The position numbers and the translations under genes were made by a program. From Guillardia theta CCMP2712 (lineage: Eukaryota; Cryptophyceae; Pyrenomonadales; Geminigeraceae), in NCBI RefSeq assembly GCF_000315625.1, contig NW_005434605.1, forward strand, positions 58,580-122,579: DNA of 64,000 nt, in the 5' to 3' direction. The notes below the pieces were generated by a model. It worked only from the letters and a program-made list of their open reading frames with translations, was not told the DNA's origin and did not search any database. Positions 1 through 10,829 of this stretch are shown here, piece after piece; the stretch's first letter is position 1, and each line of letters starts with the position of its first letter.

Positions 1-1294
1 CCCCCCCCCCCCTCCCACCGAACAACGTGTACTTGGGCCTTGAAGTTCCTATGACGTTGGCCACCACAGGGCCCGAGTTGATTCCGATCCTCAGCTTCAC
101 GCACCCCAGCTCCTTCTGCTCCTCGTCGACCATCGTCTCAGCTGCCACCTGGACCGCCTTCATGGCGAAGAAGGCGAGACGCGCAGCATGGTCCTCCTGC
201 TCTTCCACCAGGTTGGTAACGCACATGTAGGCGTCTCCGATGGTCTCGATCTTAAAGATGTCGAGCTCGCCAGCAATGCGATCCAGAGCCGTGTACAGCC
301 GGTCGAGCATGTCAGAGACTTTCTCCACGTCGATCTTCGAGCAGATGTCGGTGAAGCCGACGATGTCGGAGAAGTAAATGGAGACCATCTCCTTCTTCTC
401 CGGCTCCACCTTCTTCCCGTCCCTCAGAGCATGCGCAATGTGCTCGGGGAAAACGTCGTAGATCAGGTCTGACGCTTTCCTCTCGTTCTCCTCCTCCGTC
501 CCGTCACCCCCGTCCACCCTGCTTCCCGTCTTCCTCCTCCTCCACCTCTCATACGCCAGCTTCGTCTGGCAGGACGAGGATGCTGCTGCCGTGTCCACCG
601 CCCGCAGCCTTCGGGCTATCTCAGCAAGGAGGGCGAAGCTCTGCCTCCTTGTTCCAGCAATCTCTGATCAGCCCCTTGATGTCAGCAGGACACCTCTCGT
701 CGATAGCAGGACGTTTCTCCTCCTCCCTCCCAAGGTCCATCACCTCCAGCACTACCACCCTCATGTCCTCTCCCTGGTAGGGGTCCTGCCTGCTGAAGAC
801 CTCGTTCAAGATGACACCGAACGAGTACACGTCCGACTCCGGCGTGTTGTTGCCTCCTCGCAAGAGCTCCGGCGCCATCCATGCTATCGTTCCCGTCCCC
901 TTTACCATCTTGTCCCTCTGGTGAACGCTCTTCACGCGGGATAGGCCGAAGTCAGCTACCTGCAGACAGCAATGAGACGATCAGCGGACGAAAGGGAAGT
1001 ATGGAGACCACTGAGAAGCGGTGAGGAGAAGTGGAGAACGGGGGTAAGAGAGGGAGGCGACAAGGAGGAGGAGGAGGAGGAGGAGGAGGAGGAGGAGCAG
1101 CAGCAGCAGCAGCAGCAGCAGGAGAGACGAAGAAGAGCATGCAGTGAGTGCAAGAAGTTAACTTCTCTGCCTCCCTAGAGCTCTCTTCTTCCTGACTCGA
1201 TCCCTTTCTCTAAACCAATCTCTCTACTTCTCTTGTCTCATGCCCTCTTCACCTTCATTTCACCTCGACCCTTCTCGTCCCTTTCGCTCGTTCC

Positions 1295-1342
<48 letters not shown>

Positions 1343-2347
1343 CCCCCTCTTCCGCTTCCTCCTTCCCCTCTCCTCACCTTGGCTCTGAACTTGGAGTCGA
1401 CCAGCACGTTGTGACTCTTCAAGTCGCCATGGATGACCTGCGGCTTGGACGAGTGGAGGAAGCGAATCCCCTGGACGACATCAAGGAGGATGCAGACAAA
1501 CATCTCAGCCTCCAGCTCGATCGTCTGGTTGTGGATAAGGGAGTGCAGCGAGCCGAGGTCCATGTACTCGAGGACGATGAGCGGGTCCATCTTCGACTCT
1601 ATGACAGCTCCCATGATGGTTATGACGCAAGGATGTCGCAGCCTGGAGAGGATGCGCATCTCCTTGATCAGATTCTTCCTGATCTCCTTCCTTAACGAAG
1701 AGAACTGGCTCGATCCCCTCGTGTTCGACAGCGACCCGTTGCCGTCCTGCTTCCCGTCCAACATCTCTATCGACCCCGACCGCATCACCGAGTCCTCATG
1801 CATGAACAGCGGCAGCGACATGCTCAACCTCCTCAGGCGCGTCATGTCCAGGAGCTTCGAAGACCCGCTCGCTCCTACTCCCGTCATCTTCCTTGCCAGC
1901 ACTCTCTTCACCGCGACCGGCGTCCCCCGGAACTCAGCCTTGATCACCTCCCCAAACGTCCCCTGGCCCAGAATCTCCTCCGGCTCCTCTAGCTGCAACT
2001 CAGACGCCGAGACAAGCCACACGGAGTCCGCTTCCCTGGTCTTGTACAGCATGTACCAGTACCCGGCTGCCGCGCTGATGAGTATGACGGGGATGAAGAT
2101 GAGGAGGAGGAGGAGGATCTTGTCAAAATGCTGCTTGCACACGTTGACCGGGTTCATCCCTCCCTTGGGCCACACCAGCAGGGAAGGAGAATCGCCACCG
2201 ATCGCGTAGGGGGTGAACAAGGTCAGACTTCCACTGATTATCTTTCCTACTTTCTTCAGGCCGCTCCCTTGCATGTTGATCACATCAAACCTGCGTTGCA
2301 AAAAGTGAACACAAAGAAGAAATGGAGATCTGTCAAAGGAAAGGTGG

Positions 2348-2400
<53 letters not shown>

Positions 2401-3619
2401 AACATCAAAGCTCTTGCTATCAGACTCACGCATGCTTCAACTTCCAACCTCACCTGCCGTTCTTGATCTCCAAGTTCTCATCCAGCTGGATTCTCCCCGA
2501 TGCTCCCATGTAGTCGACGGTCCGAAGGGAGCGGATGAGGTCGGAGACGTTTCTCATGTCCCCTCCCCTGCTCAGAAGCTCGTCGAACGCCAGCGCATAC
2601 GTGAACATCACATCGTGCGACAAGGAGAGATAAGGATCGAACTGCAGCATATCGTAGCCAGGATACTTGGCAGGGTCAAGCCCCTTCCAGTAGTCGCTCA
2701 GCTGTATGTAAGCCTCGCTCGTGCTGTTGATCTCGATGTTGAGCCCCAGGTAACCTGCTGGGAGGTTCTTGAACGCAGACGTCACGGCATCGCATCCGAT
2801 CCACACGAAGTCGTCGTAGACCCCAGCGCTCTTGGCAATGGTGAAGAGCGTCTGCGCCTGGTCGGCCTGGAGCAGCAGCAGCAGCACGCGGGGAGCCGAG
2901 CAGTTGTCATGCACCTCCAGGAGCACGTCTTGAGTGGACTGGTCATCGCCGAAGTCCCAGTGTTTGGGCGTCGTCTCCACGAGGATCTCCCTGTACTTCT
3001 CCTGCTCCATGACAGAAAGGAACTGAGCTTGCAAGCCTTGGCAGAAGCTTCCGTCGCAGGCGACCACCTGCACGTGCTGCCAGCCAAAGTACTGAATGAG
3101 CTCCGCTAGTGCCACGGCCTGAACGGAGTCGGAGAAGCAGATCCTGCCGATGTCAGGGAAGGCATGCTTGTTCGACAGCTGAGGACTCGATGCAGAGTAA
3201 CTCAGCGCAAACATGTTGCGCGACTGCAGGATGGGCTGGATGAGCACGCAGTCGCTGCTCCAAGAGGGGCCAACGAAGGCAACGACAGCGTTGGTGGTGT
3301 TGCATTCACTAAGCAAGTCTTGTATGATCATGGCGTATACATCTTCCATCAGTCTCTGCATGTCAACAACAGTGCTGGTATTCTGCATCGTCCTCAGAGC
3401 TGTCACATCGGCATAAGACACTTCAAGCCGAGTTCCTGCAAGAAGCTTTGGGTCTTTGTTGATCAATTCGAGGGAAACTTTGGAAGCGATGTACTCAGGA
3501 TGTTCCACAGTGCTGCTGATTGCATACAGACCGCCCAAACGAATGTTAGATGGTATTTGATATGCTGACACCATCAACCGCAAGAACAGAAGCATGCAAG
3601 ATACTCGTAACCGTATCAT
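1..3619 (-). CDS. Receptor kinase-nucleotidyl cyclase, 3' end beyond window
   Basis: Transmembrane receptor that probably makes cGMP or cAMP on ligand binding. Proposed exons: 3619-2454, 2290-1378, and 959 to about 18. Exon 1 opens with a signal peptide (MIRLRVSCMLLFLRLMVSA) and an ANF-receptor/periplasmic-binding-like ectodomain of about 370 residues. Exon 2 has a transmembrane helix near 2135-2070, then a kinase domain with GQGTFGEV, VAVK and HGDLKSHN. Exon 3 continues with ADFGLS and MAPELL, then a class III cyclase domain (YFSDIVGFT, KIETIGDAY, KYTLFG). The two introns carry AGGC, GAG/CAG and CGTCCT repeats. Between the end of the kinase (ELRP) and the cyclase linker (SFALLAEIARRL) the frame shifts near 630-645 with no splice signal, so this copy may be broken or the sequence may contain an error. 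The family assignment is firm; substrate and ligand are unknown. Confidence 0.85.
960..1377 (-). repeat. Intron with GAG/CAG and CGTCCT microsatellites
   Basis: Intron of the receptor cyclase gene. It holds a (GAG)n run followed by (CAG)n near 1063-1121 and a (CGTCCT)n run near 1299-1343. The splice sites fit GT at 1377 and AG at 960 on the minus strand, and joining them restores FRAK-VADFGLS across the kinase activation segment. Confidence 0.75.
2346..2399. repeat. (GGCA)n tetranucleotide repeat in intron
   Basis: About 13 uninterrupted GGCA/GCAG units. They lie within the first intron (2291-2453) of the receptor cyclase gene. Confidence 0.95.
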
Positions 3620-4459
3620 CTTGACAATGACGAAGATGAGAGTCGCTCAGAAGCAAGTCACTTGCTTCGACAAGAGCTTCTTGCCTGACATGCACTTCCT
3701 TCGAGACCCACTCCTACCTTTCACTCCTCTTCCTCCTATTCTTCCTGCTACTCGTCTCGCCTCAGCTGCCCCGCTCTCATCGTATCATCGCCATCGCCAC
3801 ATCTACGACTGTCCCATGATAAACCCTACCCCGAAATCATGCGTTTCCCTTTTTTCAAAAAACTATTATTAAAGGGTCTTTAAAATGAATATAGAACACC
3901 AATAATGGTTGTACACAGATATAATTATTTTAAACATTTGACTGCTACATTGTAAAGGGCAATGACAGTTAAACCACCGTGACCCCAGGTGCATCTACCA
4001 CCCCTACCCCCTGCATCCCATTAGCGACGGCCGACACCATAACTTCGGACTTGAGGGCGGGGCCAGGGGTACAAGATTCCTCACACGTCCCCGCAGAAAC
4101 CCCACGAGTGCTTGAGACCTCTGCTGCTCACAGACCCCACCCCCCACCCCCTACCCTGGTAGATGCCAAGGTTGCCTCTTGGACCCTGTCTTGGACCCCT
4201 GTCTCCTAAAGAGGTCATGCGGGTCGGCCTATCCGACTGGACCCCCCGCTAGCGAAAAAGTTCAGGAACACGATGAATCTCCATCTCTTGCAGTTTTTTA
4301 GTACCTGAGGACCTTGCTTGACATGGTTCCCTTCTCTTCCCTCCCCCGCCGCCCTCCTGCCCCCGTACTTCCAGCTCTCTCCCCACAGTGAACTTTGCCA
4401 TCTCCTTCCTTGCATACCAGCACTCTTCGTTCAAGGACTCTTCACTCTTGCTCAGAGGT
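3620..4459. other. Intergenic, no gene recognised
   Basis: This is the space between the 5' end of the receptor cyclase and the 3' end of the GT41-like gene. It has an AT-rich part (about 3845-3960), which may include the cyclase promoter, and C-rich stretches with CCACCCCTACCCC-type words (about 3975-4160) that resemble the G-rich tract at 15.7-16.3 kb in complement. I see no convincing exon. Confidence 0.5.
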
Positions 4460-7077
4460 TCAACCCATGGTTCCTACCGCATGCAAGTTCTTTCTCCCGT
4501 TGTCTCTCTCGCCATCAAATACATGAACCTCCCACGCCAGGCCTAGCAGCTGCAGAACCTTCTTCGTGTACGTCGACCGTTGGAAAGCTCTCGAGCTCAA
4601 CCTCAGCCCCTGCATCCTGCGTCGGAAGGACCTCCTAAGAGATCCCGAGCGGACGAAGGCCCGAGCGACCTGCGCGTACTCTTGCCAGCTTCTGACTACG
4701 AGCGTTCCCTCCACTCCGAGAGAAGTGAGGAAAGACGCAGGGACCTGGCAGTCCGTTAGGTCAACTCGCCTCCACAGCAACGCGTGCGAGTACACGGGAG
4801 GTGAGGCGAGGGCCTGCTCGGGTAACGACCGGCACACCAGCCCACAGACAGTCCACAGCGACCTACGTCAGCAAGTCGTCAGCCCGTTGTCATCGCTCCA
4901 CAGCTCGTGGTACAGTGTGAGTGGAGTAGTGCCTCGGGTCTAGTAGAAGGGCTCCACAGGACAGCCCTGGCAGCCAGTCAGTCTCAACCATGCCTGTAGT
5001 AGGAACAGACGCGTCATGTAGTGACGGCTAGAGGAGGCCCATGTCACGAAGAGGACCCTTGAAGGGCTCACACCTTAAGCAGAGTCAGAGGAGGAGACGG
5101 AGCAGACAGGAAGCCACCATGTAGCCGCAAGTAGGCATTGATCGATGCGTTGAATGCAGCAAAGTATGGCCCAACTTGAACTACCAGAATCACCTTTGGG
5201 TTTTCTTTGGCCTGATACAGACAGTGTCATGCTGGGTCTCGGACATTACGAAAAGTTTTCCATCTGTGCCCATATTCTAAATATTGTACTGTACGACAAT
5301 GTCAAGGAACTTTTGGTAAGAACGGATCAAACGTACGGATCAAGCTTGTAATACTCGTACAGTCCGAGGATCGCAACGGCATCCTTGCTCCATTCGCAGG
5401 CATCCTTGTAGAAGAGACATGAGTATTCAAGTTCGTTGCTGCGGAGTTTTGACATCACCGGTTCCTCGGTCCAGTTGTATGCAAAGTCATAATTGAAGAA
5501 GTGGCTGTTCGGGAAGAATGAAGGCTGTCAAAATGCACGTGAGAACCGAAACATCACTCCCATGGCATTCAGACCGTTGTGAGCAGTAGTGAGTCCGGCT
5601 GCAGGGCAGCAAGCTCCGGAGGAAGGGCAACGCGATCGGCAAGTAGGTAATCGATGGGCCCTCCACCCGAGGTAGAATGCACGTCCCGTGAAACCTGTAC
5701 CGGAGCTGGTCTGCTCAAGATTCAATGGGAGAGAGGGACGAAAGGGAAGGATGATACCTGAATGCCATAGTCTCCAAGGTCAGGGACTGTCTGCCCTCAG
5801 GGATCCAACCCATGAAGTCCTGTGCTCATTTCAAATGTTCTCACTCTCTCTCACCCCATTCTCATGCAATACCATCAAAATATTGATCTCCTCCGAGTTG
5901 ATTCGAGAAGCAGCCTCAAACTCATTGAGCAACTCGAGTCCAACAACACGCGCGATAGCATGAAGGCCCTGAGCTGAGCTCAGATTGTTTTGAATGTAAT
6001 ACAGGGGCAAACCTTGTAACCAGCATTCGGCACATCTTGAGGGGCCAAGGATATTGAGGGAGAGACTTCCCAACTGAAGAGTGTGAATGAAAAGCGGGAG
6101 GCCTGTTGTCCAGCAAGAGATACTGGAGAAGTAAGGAAATCACGCAGCAATCCTGACTCAAGGCCAGAAATTTTGTGGACTACTAGTCCAACTCTGATCA
6201 GATTGTTTTGTGATGCCGAGAATTTGAAGACTTGAGCTGGAAATTTGACTTGATTCTGCTTTACCAGGCTGTTGATGCGCAGGCGAGCGATCTCAACCAC
6301 GTGTTCATGTTCAAGTGGGAAAACTGTGGCCTCCCATGGTTGCACGATACTGTAGCATACGCCCTGATCAGCAGTCGACGTATTCTCCTGAGATCTCTGA
6401 CGTTTGCATTTCCTCACATCAGACTCAACGGCAGCTGTCAACAGCGAGCTCATAACGTCCCAGCTGAACCAATTTGAGCACGTGTACTGTCCTATTCGCC
6501 AGCACTCAACGATAGCTCGAGCTGCACTCTGTCCGTGGCAAGCGATGTTTCCACCCGCGTCTCTCTTGCAGGCAAGTTGAATGTAGACGTCGAAGAGCCG
6601 GAGAGCTGCTGACAACTCCATGCCTTGACCGATCCGATCGCGAGCAGCGATGTAGTTCAACAGAAGCTCAGGGGCGTCGCAGTGAGGAACGGAACCCCCG
6701 GTCGTCAGGAACCGGAGGCACTCCGAATGCCCAAGAGCGAGACTTGCGCTGACATAGGCCATGTAATGAGATTCGACGTGGCTGAGAGCGACGCTCATGT
6801 CCTGAAAGAGTTTGTAATGCTTGCAACCGCATCTCTCCACCAGCTTCAGGAGGGCAGCGCTTTCACGATACCGCTGCTGACCAAGTAACAGGACTGCTTC
6901 ACGATACCAGGTCGAAGAGCTCTCTGATACACAGCCTTCCCCCTCAAGCTTCCCATCGCTCCTCACCCGAAAGTTATAGAGGGGCGGCTTCTCTAATTTC
7001 GCCTCGACGTCGGAGTTCACGTGGACCAGCACCATGAGCAGCAAGCCGATTACAAACTTGACTTTGCCACATCCCAT
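4460..7077 (-). CDS. GT41 (OGT/SPINDLY-like) glycosyltransferase with signal peptide
   Basis: Likely O-linked sugar transferase of the OGT/SPINDLY family. Exon 1 (7077-6013) begins with a hydrophobic leader (KFVIGLLLMVLVHVNS), then a helical region of poorly conserved repeats and the start of the catalytic lobe (LIRVGLVVHKISG). Further exons fit 5968-5855, 5790-5758, 5694-5575 (IDYLLADRVALPPE, as in the family) and 5524-5337 (FFPNSHFF, LYEYYKLDP). The C-terminal lobe appears as DCLWAGVPVVT ending at 4794, a 49-nt intron, then VPASFLTSLGVE and VVRSWQEYAQVA to the stop at 4460. The part between 4850 and 5336 has recognisable pieces (ILVVQVGPYF, RVLFVTWASS) but I could not join them without stops. 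A signal peptide is unexpected in a family that normally acts in cytosol or nucleus. Confidence 0.75.
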
Positions 7078-7565
7078 GTCGAGGTTGAAGTCCCATCAAT
7101 GGCTTCTTCTAGCCTGCTCTCCGTCCTCTCGTCGAAGTATCATGTCGCTTCGCTCACATTGTAGCCCTCCTCCCGCTGTCCCTCGCCCACCCCTGTCCTC
7201 CCAGCACGATCCGCATTTCCTCCCGACAAACTTGTACCCACCCCCGTGTTTGTTGACGAAAAACCACCCACCTGGGAATAATCGAAACAGATCGGCATAA
7301 TTGTACCCCTCCTACATGACTTGACCCACCTCAGTGAATCACTCTATGGCAGCCTGTCCTAGCAGAATTGGCGGGAGAAAATGCGCAAGACGTGGAGTGG
7401 GAGGGAGGGAGAGCGAAGGTGGGTAGAGAGAGGGAGGGTACAATGGAGTGAACGAGCGATCAAGGGTGAGAAGAGGGGAGGAGGAAGAAGAGCTGGGAGG
7501 GGGTCAACTAGCCTGCAGAGCAGGTGTCAATGAGTTGAGCATGGGGGTGGGCGATACCAGCTGAT
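7078..7565. other. Divergent intergenic region
   Basis: Lies between the 5' ends of the GT41-like gene (-) and the dCTP pyrophosphatase gene (+), so it should hold both promoters. The sequence is C-rich on the left and purine-rich (GAGGGAGGGAG words) on the right. I see no clear TATA box and no additional gene. Confidence 0.5.
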
Positions 7566-8388
7566 GTGTGCGTTGGTTCTCTAGGAAAGATGGGAAGGTG
7601 GCTGACAGGACGAGCGTTATTGCGGCGACAGCAAGCGACAAGATGCTCGAGAAGGAATCTTGCTCTTCTGCTCAAGTCCATGAACAAGGCCGACCGCAAG
7701 GCCCTGGATAGGTTGAGCCAGCACAACTGGGCTGGGCTGCGGGAGAGGTGCAACAGGAAGCTGCAAGGGACAGGGAGGAAGGCATTCAGCATGAAGCAAG
7801 TGCGATCCATGGTGACCGATTACCGCCAACATGTTAAAAGGATGTATTCACAAATGATTTCAGGTGCTGGATGCGTCTACTACTCCCCACTTGCGACCCG
7901 TCAAGGCCAAGACCTCCAGGACAAGGAGCCATGGAGGCGGTTCAAAGGAGGATGCCCTCCATCCCTCCCCGTCCACAGGCAGGGCTCCTGACGGTGCTCG
8001 CCAAGGAGGGTGGGACCCCTCCGTGTCCCTTGAATCGCTCAGGGTTCTGCAGCAAAGGTTTGCCAGCGAGAGGAATTGGGATCAGCACCACTTGCCCAGA
8101 AGCCTCGCACTCGCACTCGTCGGGGAGGTAGGGGAGCTCTGTGAATGTTTCCAGTGGAAGAGAGACTGCGGGGCCAACCCTGGCCTGCCGTCGTGGAGTG
8201 CGGAAGAAAGAGTTCATGTCGGAGAGGAGATGTCAGACGTCCTGCTGTACCTCATCAGGTTGGCTGATCGATGCGAAGTTGATCTCTCCACAGCAGTGCT
8301 GGCCAAGATCGAAAAGAATGGCAAGAAATATCCGGCTTCTCTGGTCAAAGGCTCCAGCGCCAAGTACACCGCGTACCAAAAAGATTGA
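7566..8388 (+). CDS. DCTPP1: dCTP pyrophosphatase, MazG-like (DCTPP1 type)
   Basis: House-cleaning pyrophosphatase that hydrolyses dCTP and modified dNTPs to the monophosphates. The all-alpha MazG domain is in the second exon (7864-8388). It includes LALALVGEVGELCE with the metal-binding ExxE pair, the second pair in EEMSDVLLYLIRLAD, and the late KYP motif, and it ends in the SSxKYT tail typical of the DCTPP1 group. The first exon gives a basic leader of about 80 residues (GRWLTGRALLRRQQATRCSR), which could be an organelle presequence or an N-terminal extension. The intron fits 7812-7863 (52 nt); an earlier donor at 7800 also keeps frame. Start at 7566 or the next ATG at 7590. Confidence 0.85.
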
Positions 8389-8465
8389 TTGAGAGCCAGC
8401 GCGTCCTTCTGCCTTGTATAAAGTTCCTGAAGCCCGATCATCCTCTGTGCCTGCTGGATGGGTAA

Positions 8466-9952
8466 TCAGAGTTCTCTAAATTCTGAGTCGCTGTACACCG
8501 AGTCCATCTTTGCTACAAGTGAGTTTCCATCGCTTGAGATTGAAAGGTCAATGTTGTTGAAACTGACGGATTCTGGGTTTTGACACTCAGACATGAGTGC
8601 GTTTTCGATGATGGTGGAGATATCGTGATCGATGTGTGTCTCGACTCCTCTTCCTCCATCAGACACGCACGTTGCATCCGACCAGCAATGTTTCGCGATC
8701 CATCGTGGTACCTGAGAGACAAGTCAGCGGCAAATATGTACCATCGGTGTCTTCACCTCCTTGGCCCATGTGAGCTTCCCGATCCACGATCCCTTATACT
8801 CGATAGCAAGCTTTTCTCCGAGTCTCTTCAGCTCTTTGACCGCCACGCTGGCAAAGTCTTCCTCCGTGAGTGGGAGGAAGGGCACGATATTCTGTAACAG
8901 CGCGCGCTTCTTGGATAAGAGGAACTTCTTGTCCGCGTCCTCTTGCACCGCCTGCTTTGCTTGCTCCCTGTCCATGTAAGGGTTCAACTTGGTGCTGCCA
9001 ATGTCTGAGATGACGATGACAACGCACAAACTCGTATTGACAGGAGCAGGGTGAGGATGGAAGAAGAGTGGGGGGCCGGACCCGTCGAAAATCTCGATGA
9101 TAGAATCCAAGAGTTGTTCGGAGATGCTCTGAATCTCGTCGAAGATCAAGACTGACCTTGGGCAGTGAGACAGCTGTTCACCAACCTTGCGCCTTATGTC
9201 CTGCTCGTACTTCTCGAGATGAAAGGGGTTTCGAGAAGAGTACGCTCTCATCTGAAGGATAAACTTCCCGCACAAACGATTGTCAGCATTGTGCCGGTTG
9301 AACATGGAGCTTGCGACTATGTCTGCTGTCAATGACTTCCCGACTCCCGTTGGCCCAGAAAAGTGCATGAAGAGCGGTCGAGCCTTCAGTGCTTGAGGGT
9401 TTTCGTACGCCACCAAGAAAGTGGAAAGCATGTTCTGCCAAGGTAAGGTGAGGTATACACTGAGGGATCAAGCACTCTACCACATAGTAGGGATTCCAAT
9501 TCTCTTTCGAGTAGTTCGAATGCTTTTGGATGTTTCGTGACAGCGCCTTGTGAATCGCTCTGCCTGCCAGGGACTGAACGACGGATGGTCAAAAGATCTC
9601 TATAACATGGCGGGAAATGCTGGAAGAAAGAGGAGGGAGGAAGAGAACCTGTCCGAATATCTTGCTCTGGAACAAGTTATCCCAAATGGCCATCGGATCC
9701 TCGTTGATCGGGCATTCGATCTCCTGTAACGGGCGATCAAGGCAGGGCTGGGAAGGGGGGCAGTGCAGGAGGTTGAAATAGAGAAGGTAGAAGAGGGGAT
9801 GAGAAGAAGGACGCGGAGGGCAAGGGACAGACCATCGGGTTCCATGTGCTGCAGTAGGAGGGGATGGAGGGGAGAGCACATGCCGAGCATGCGAGGGCGG
9901 CGGCCAACATCACCGCCCTTGCCATGCTGAGAACGTAGTCTAGGGTGGACAT
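8466..9952 (-). CDS. Torsin-like AAA+ ATPase
   Basis: Probable ER/nuclear-envelope AAA+ ATPase. Exon 1 near 9952 encodes a signal peptide (MARAVMLAAALACSACA). A small exon (about 9725-9653) gives IWDNLFQSKIFGQ, matching the conserved FGQ before the AAA core. The main exon 9434-8757 carries Walker A (GPTGVGKS), the segment FHLEKYEQDIRRKVGEQL, Walker B with DEIQ (VLIFDEIQSI) and sensor-1 region SDIGSTKLN. The last exon 8711-8466 holds a sensor-2-like GGRGVE. Known torsins have Asn after the Walker A lysine and a Cys in sensor 2; here these are Ser and no Cys. The intron before the main exon is about 50 nt. The join between the FGQ exon and RAIHKALSRN (about 9550) is not resolved in phase. Confidence 0.75.
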
Positions 9953-10080
9953 GCTTGACTATAGAACTTGTAGCGGATGGGTGACTAAAACATACATGGT
10001 ACACAATTCGTGTTGATAGAAAAATTAGTATACGAAAAGTCAAACTTTTTTCCAAGACATTGACTACAAAACTTTAGCTC

Positions 10081-10530
10081 GTATATTTCAAGGCTTTGCA
10101 AACCCGCCGGGGCCGCCGATTGAGTGAATCGTACAAGTCAAGTTGGCCGGGCCGCGCCAGCGGCCGCGGCCGCCCGCCGGGGCGGCGGCGGGCCGGGCGG
10201 GCGGGCCCCGGTGACTGTCCGGCAGAGAGCCCGGCCGCGGCCCGGGGGCTGGGTCCCGGCCGATCATCGGATCGAAGACGGTCCCGGCGAGGAACTTCGG
10301 AAACGGTTGACCGCGGCAGCCTCGGCCCGGACTGTACGGTACGGTCACTGAGTGGCACCGTCCGATCCGATGGTCCGCCGTCGGAAGTTAGTCACCGTCG
10401 CATGGCGGCCAGTGAATTCAGTACGCCAGTCACTGGCAGTTCAGCTCGGGCCAGCCGATCCATCCATGACTGATGATCCGGGACCCTTTGAAAGTTCCCA
10501 GCTAGTCAGTGAGCCGTCTCAATCATCTGC
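10081..10530. repeat. GC-rich intergenic island A
   Basis: Abrupt switch from AT-rich sequence to more than 70% G+C (by eye). It contains GGAACTTCGGAAACGGTTGA at 10291-10310 and CACTGAGTGGC at 10346-10356, words that recur in islands B and C. Long open frames here are GC artefacts. The remaining flanks (9953-10080 and 10531-10829) show no gene. Confidence 0.6.
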
Positions 10531-10829
10531 CCCTTGCTGCTCCCGACTCTGATGCCTCCTCTTGGAAGTTTCCGTTGTTTGAGCGGACGAAACGCTGCAC
10601 GGAGGTCTCGGACGCTCCATTGATGGCGATGAAGGTTGTTTTCACGACACGAACCTGAAGGGTACAAGAGGATCATGATTAGGATCGGCAGACAAGGAGG
10701 GCAGGAAGTCAGGCAAGAACAAAACTGCGTTACCTCCCTTCCATTCTCAACAAGATTTTCTGTCTCGACTCTTTCAAGACCGCCTCCAACGCGGCGTGTT
10801 GTCATTTGTTTTCCTTTGATTAGTCAGCA

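Noticed and set aside
1433-2209. 258-codon plus-strand frame over the receptor cyclase
   Set aside because: It is the complement of the transmembrane and kinase exon, whose motifs are unambiguous on the minus strand.
2346-2399. Possible CRISPR-like or minisatellite array
   Set aside because: It is a simple GGCA microsatellite without spacers, in a eukaryotic intron.
3594-3872. Small plus-strand frame beside the receptor cyclase start
   Set aside because: No motif, Pro/Leu-rich, and it overlaps the cyclase 5' end. Treated as chance.
10074-10473. Overlapping Pro/Arg/Gly-rich frames on both strands
   Set aside because: GC-rich sequence with few stop codons in any frame. No codon bias, domain or splice context.
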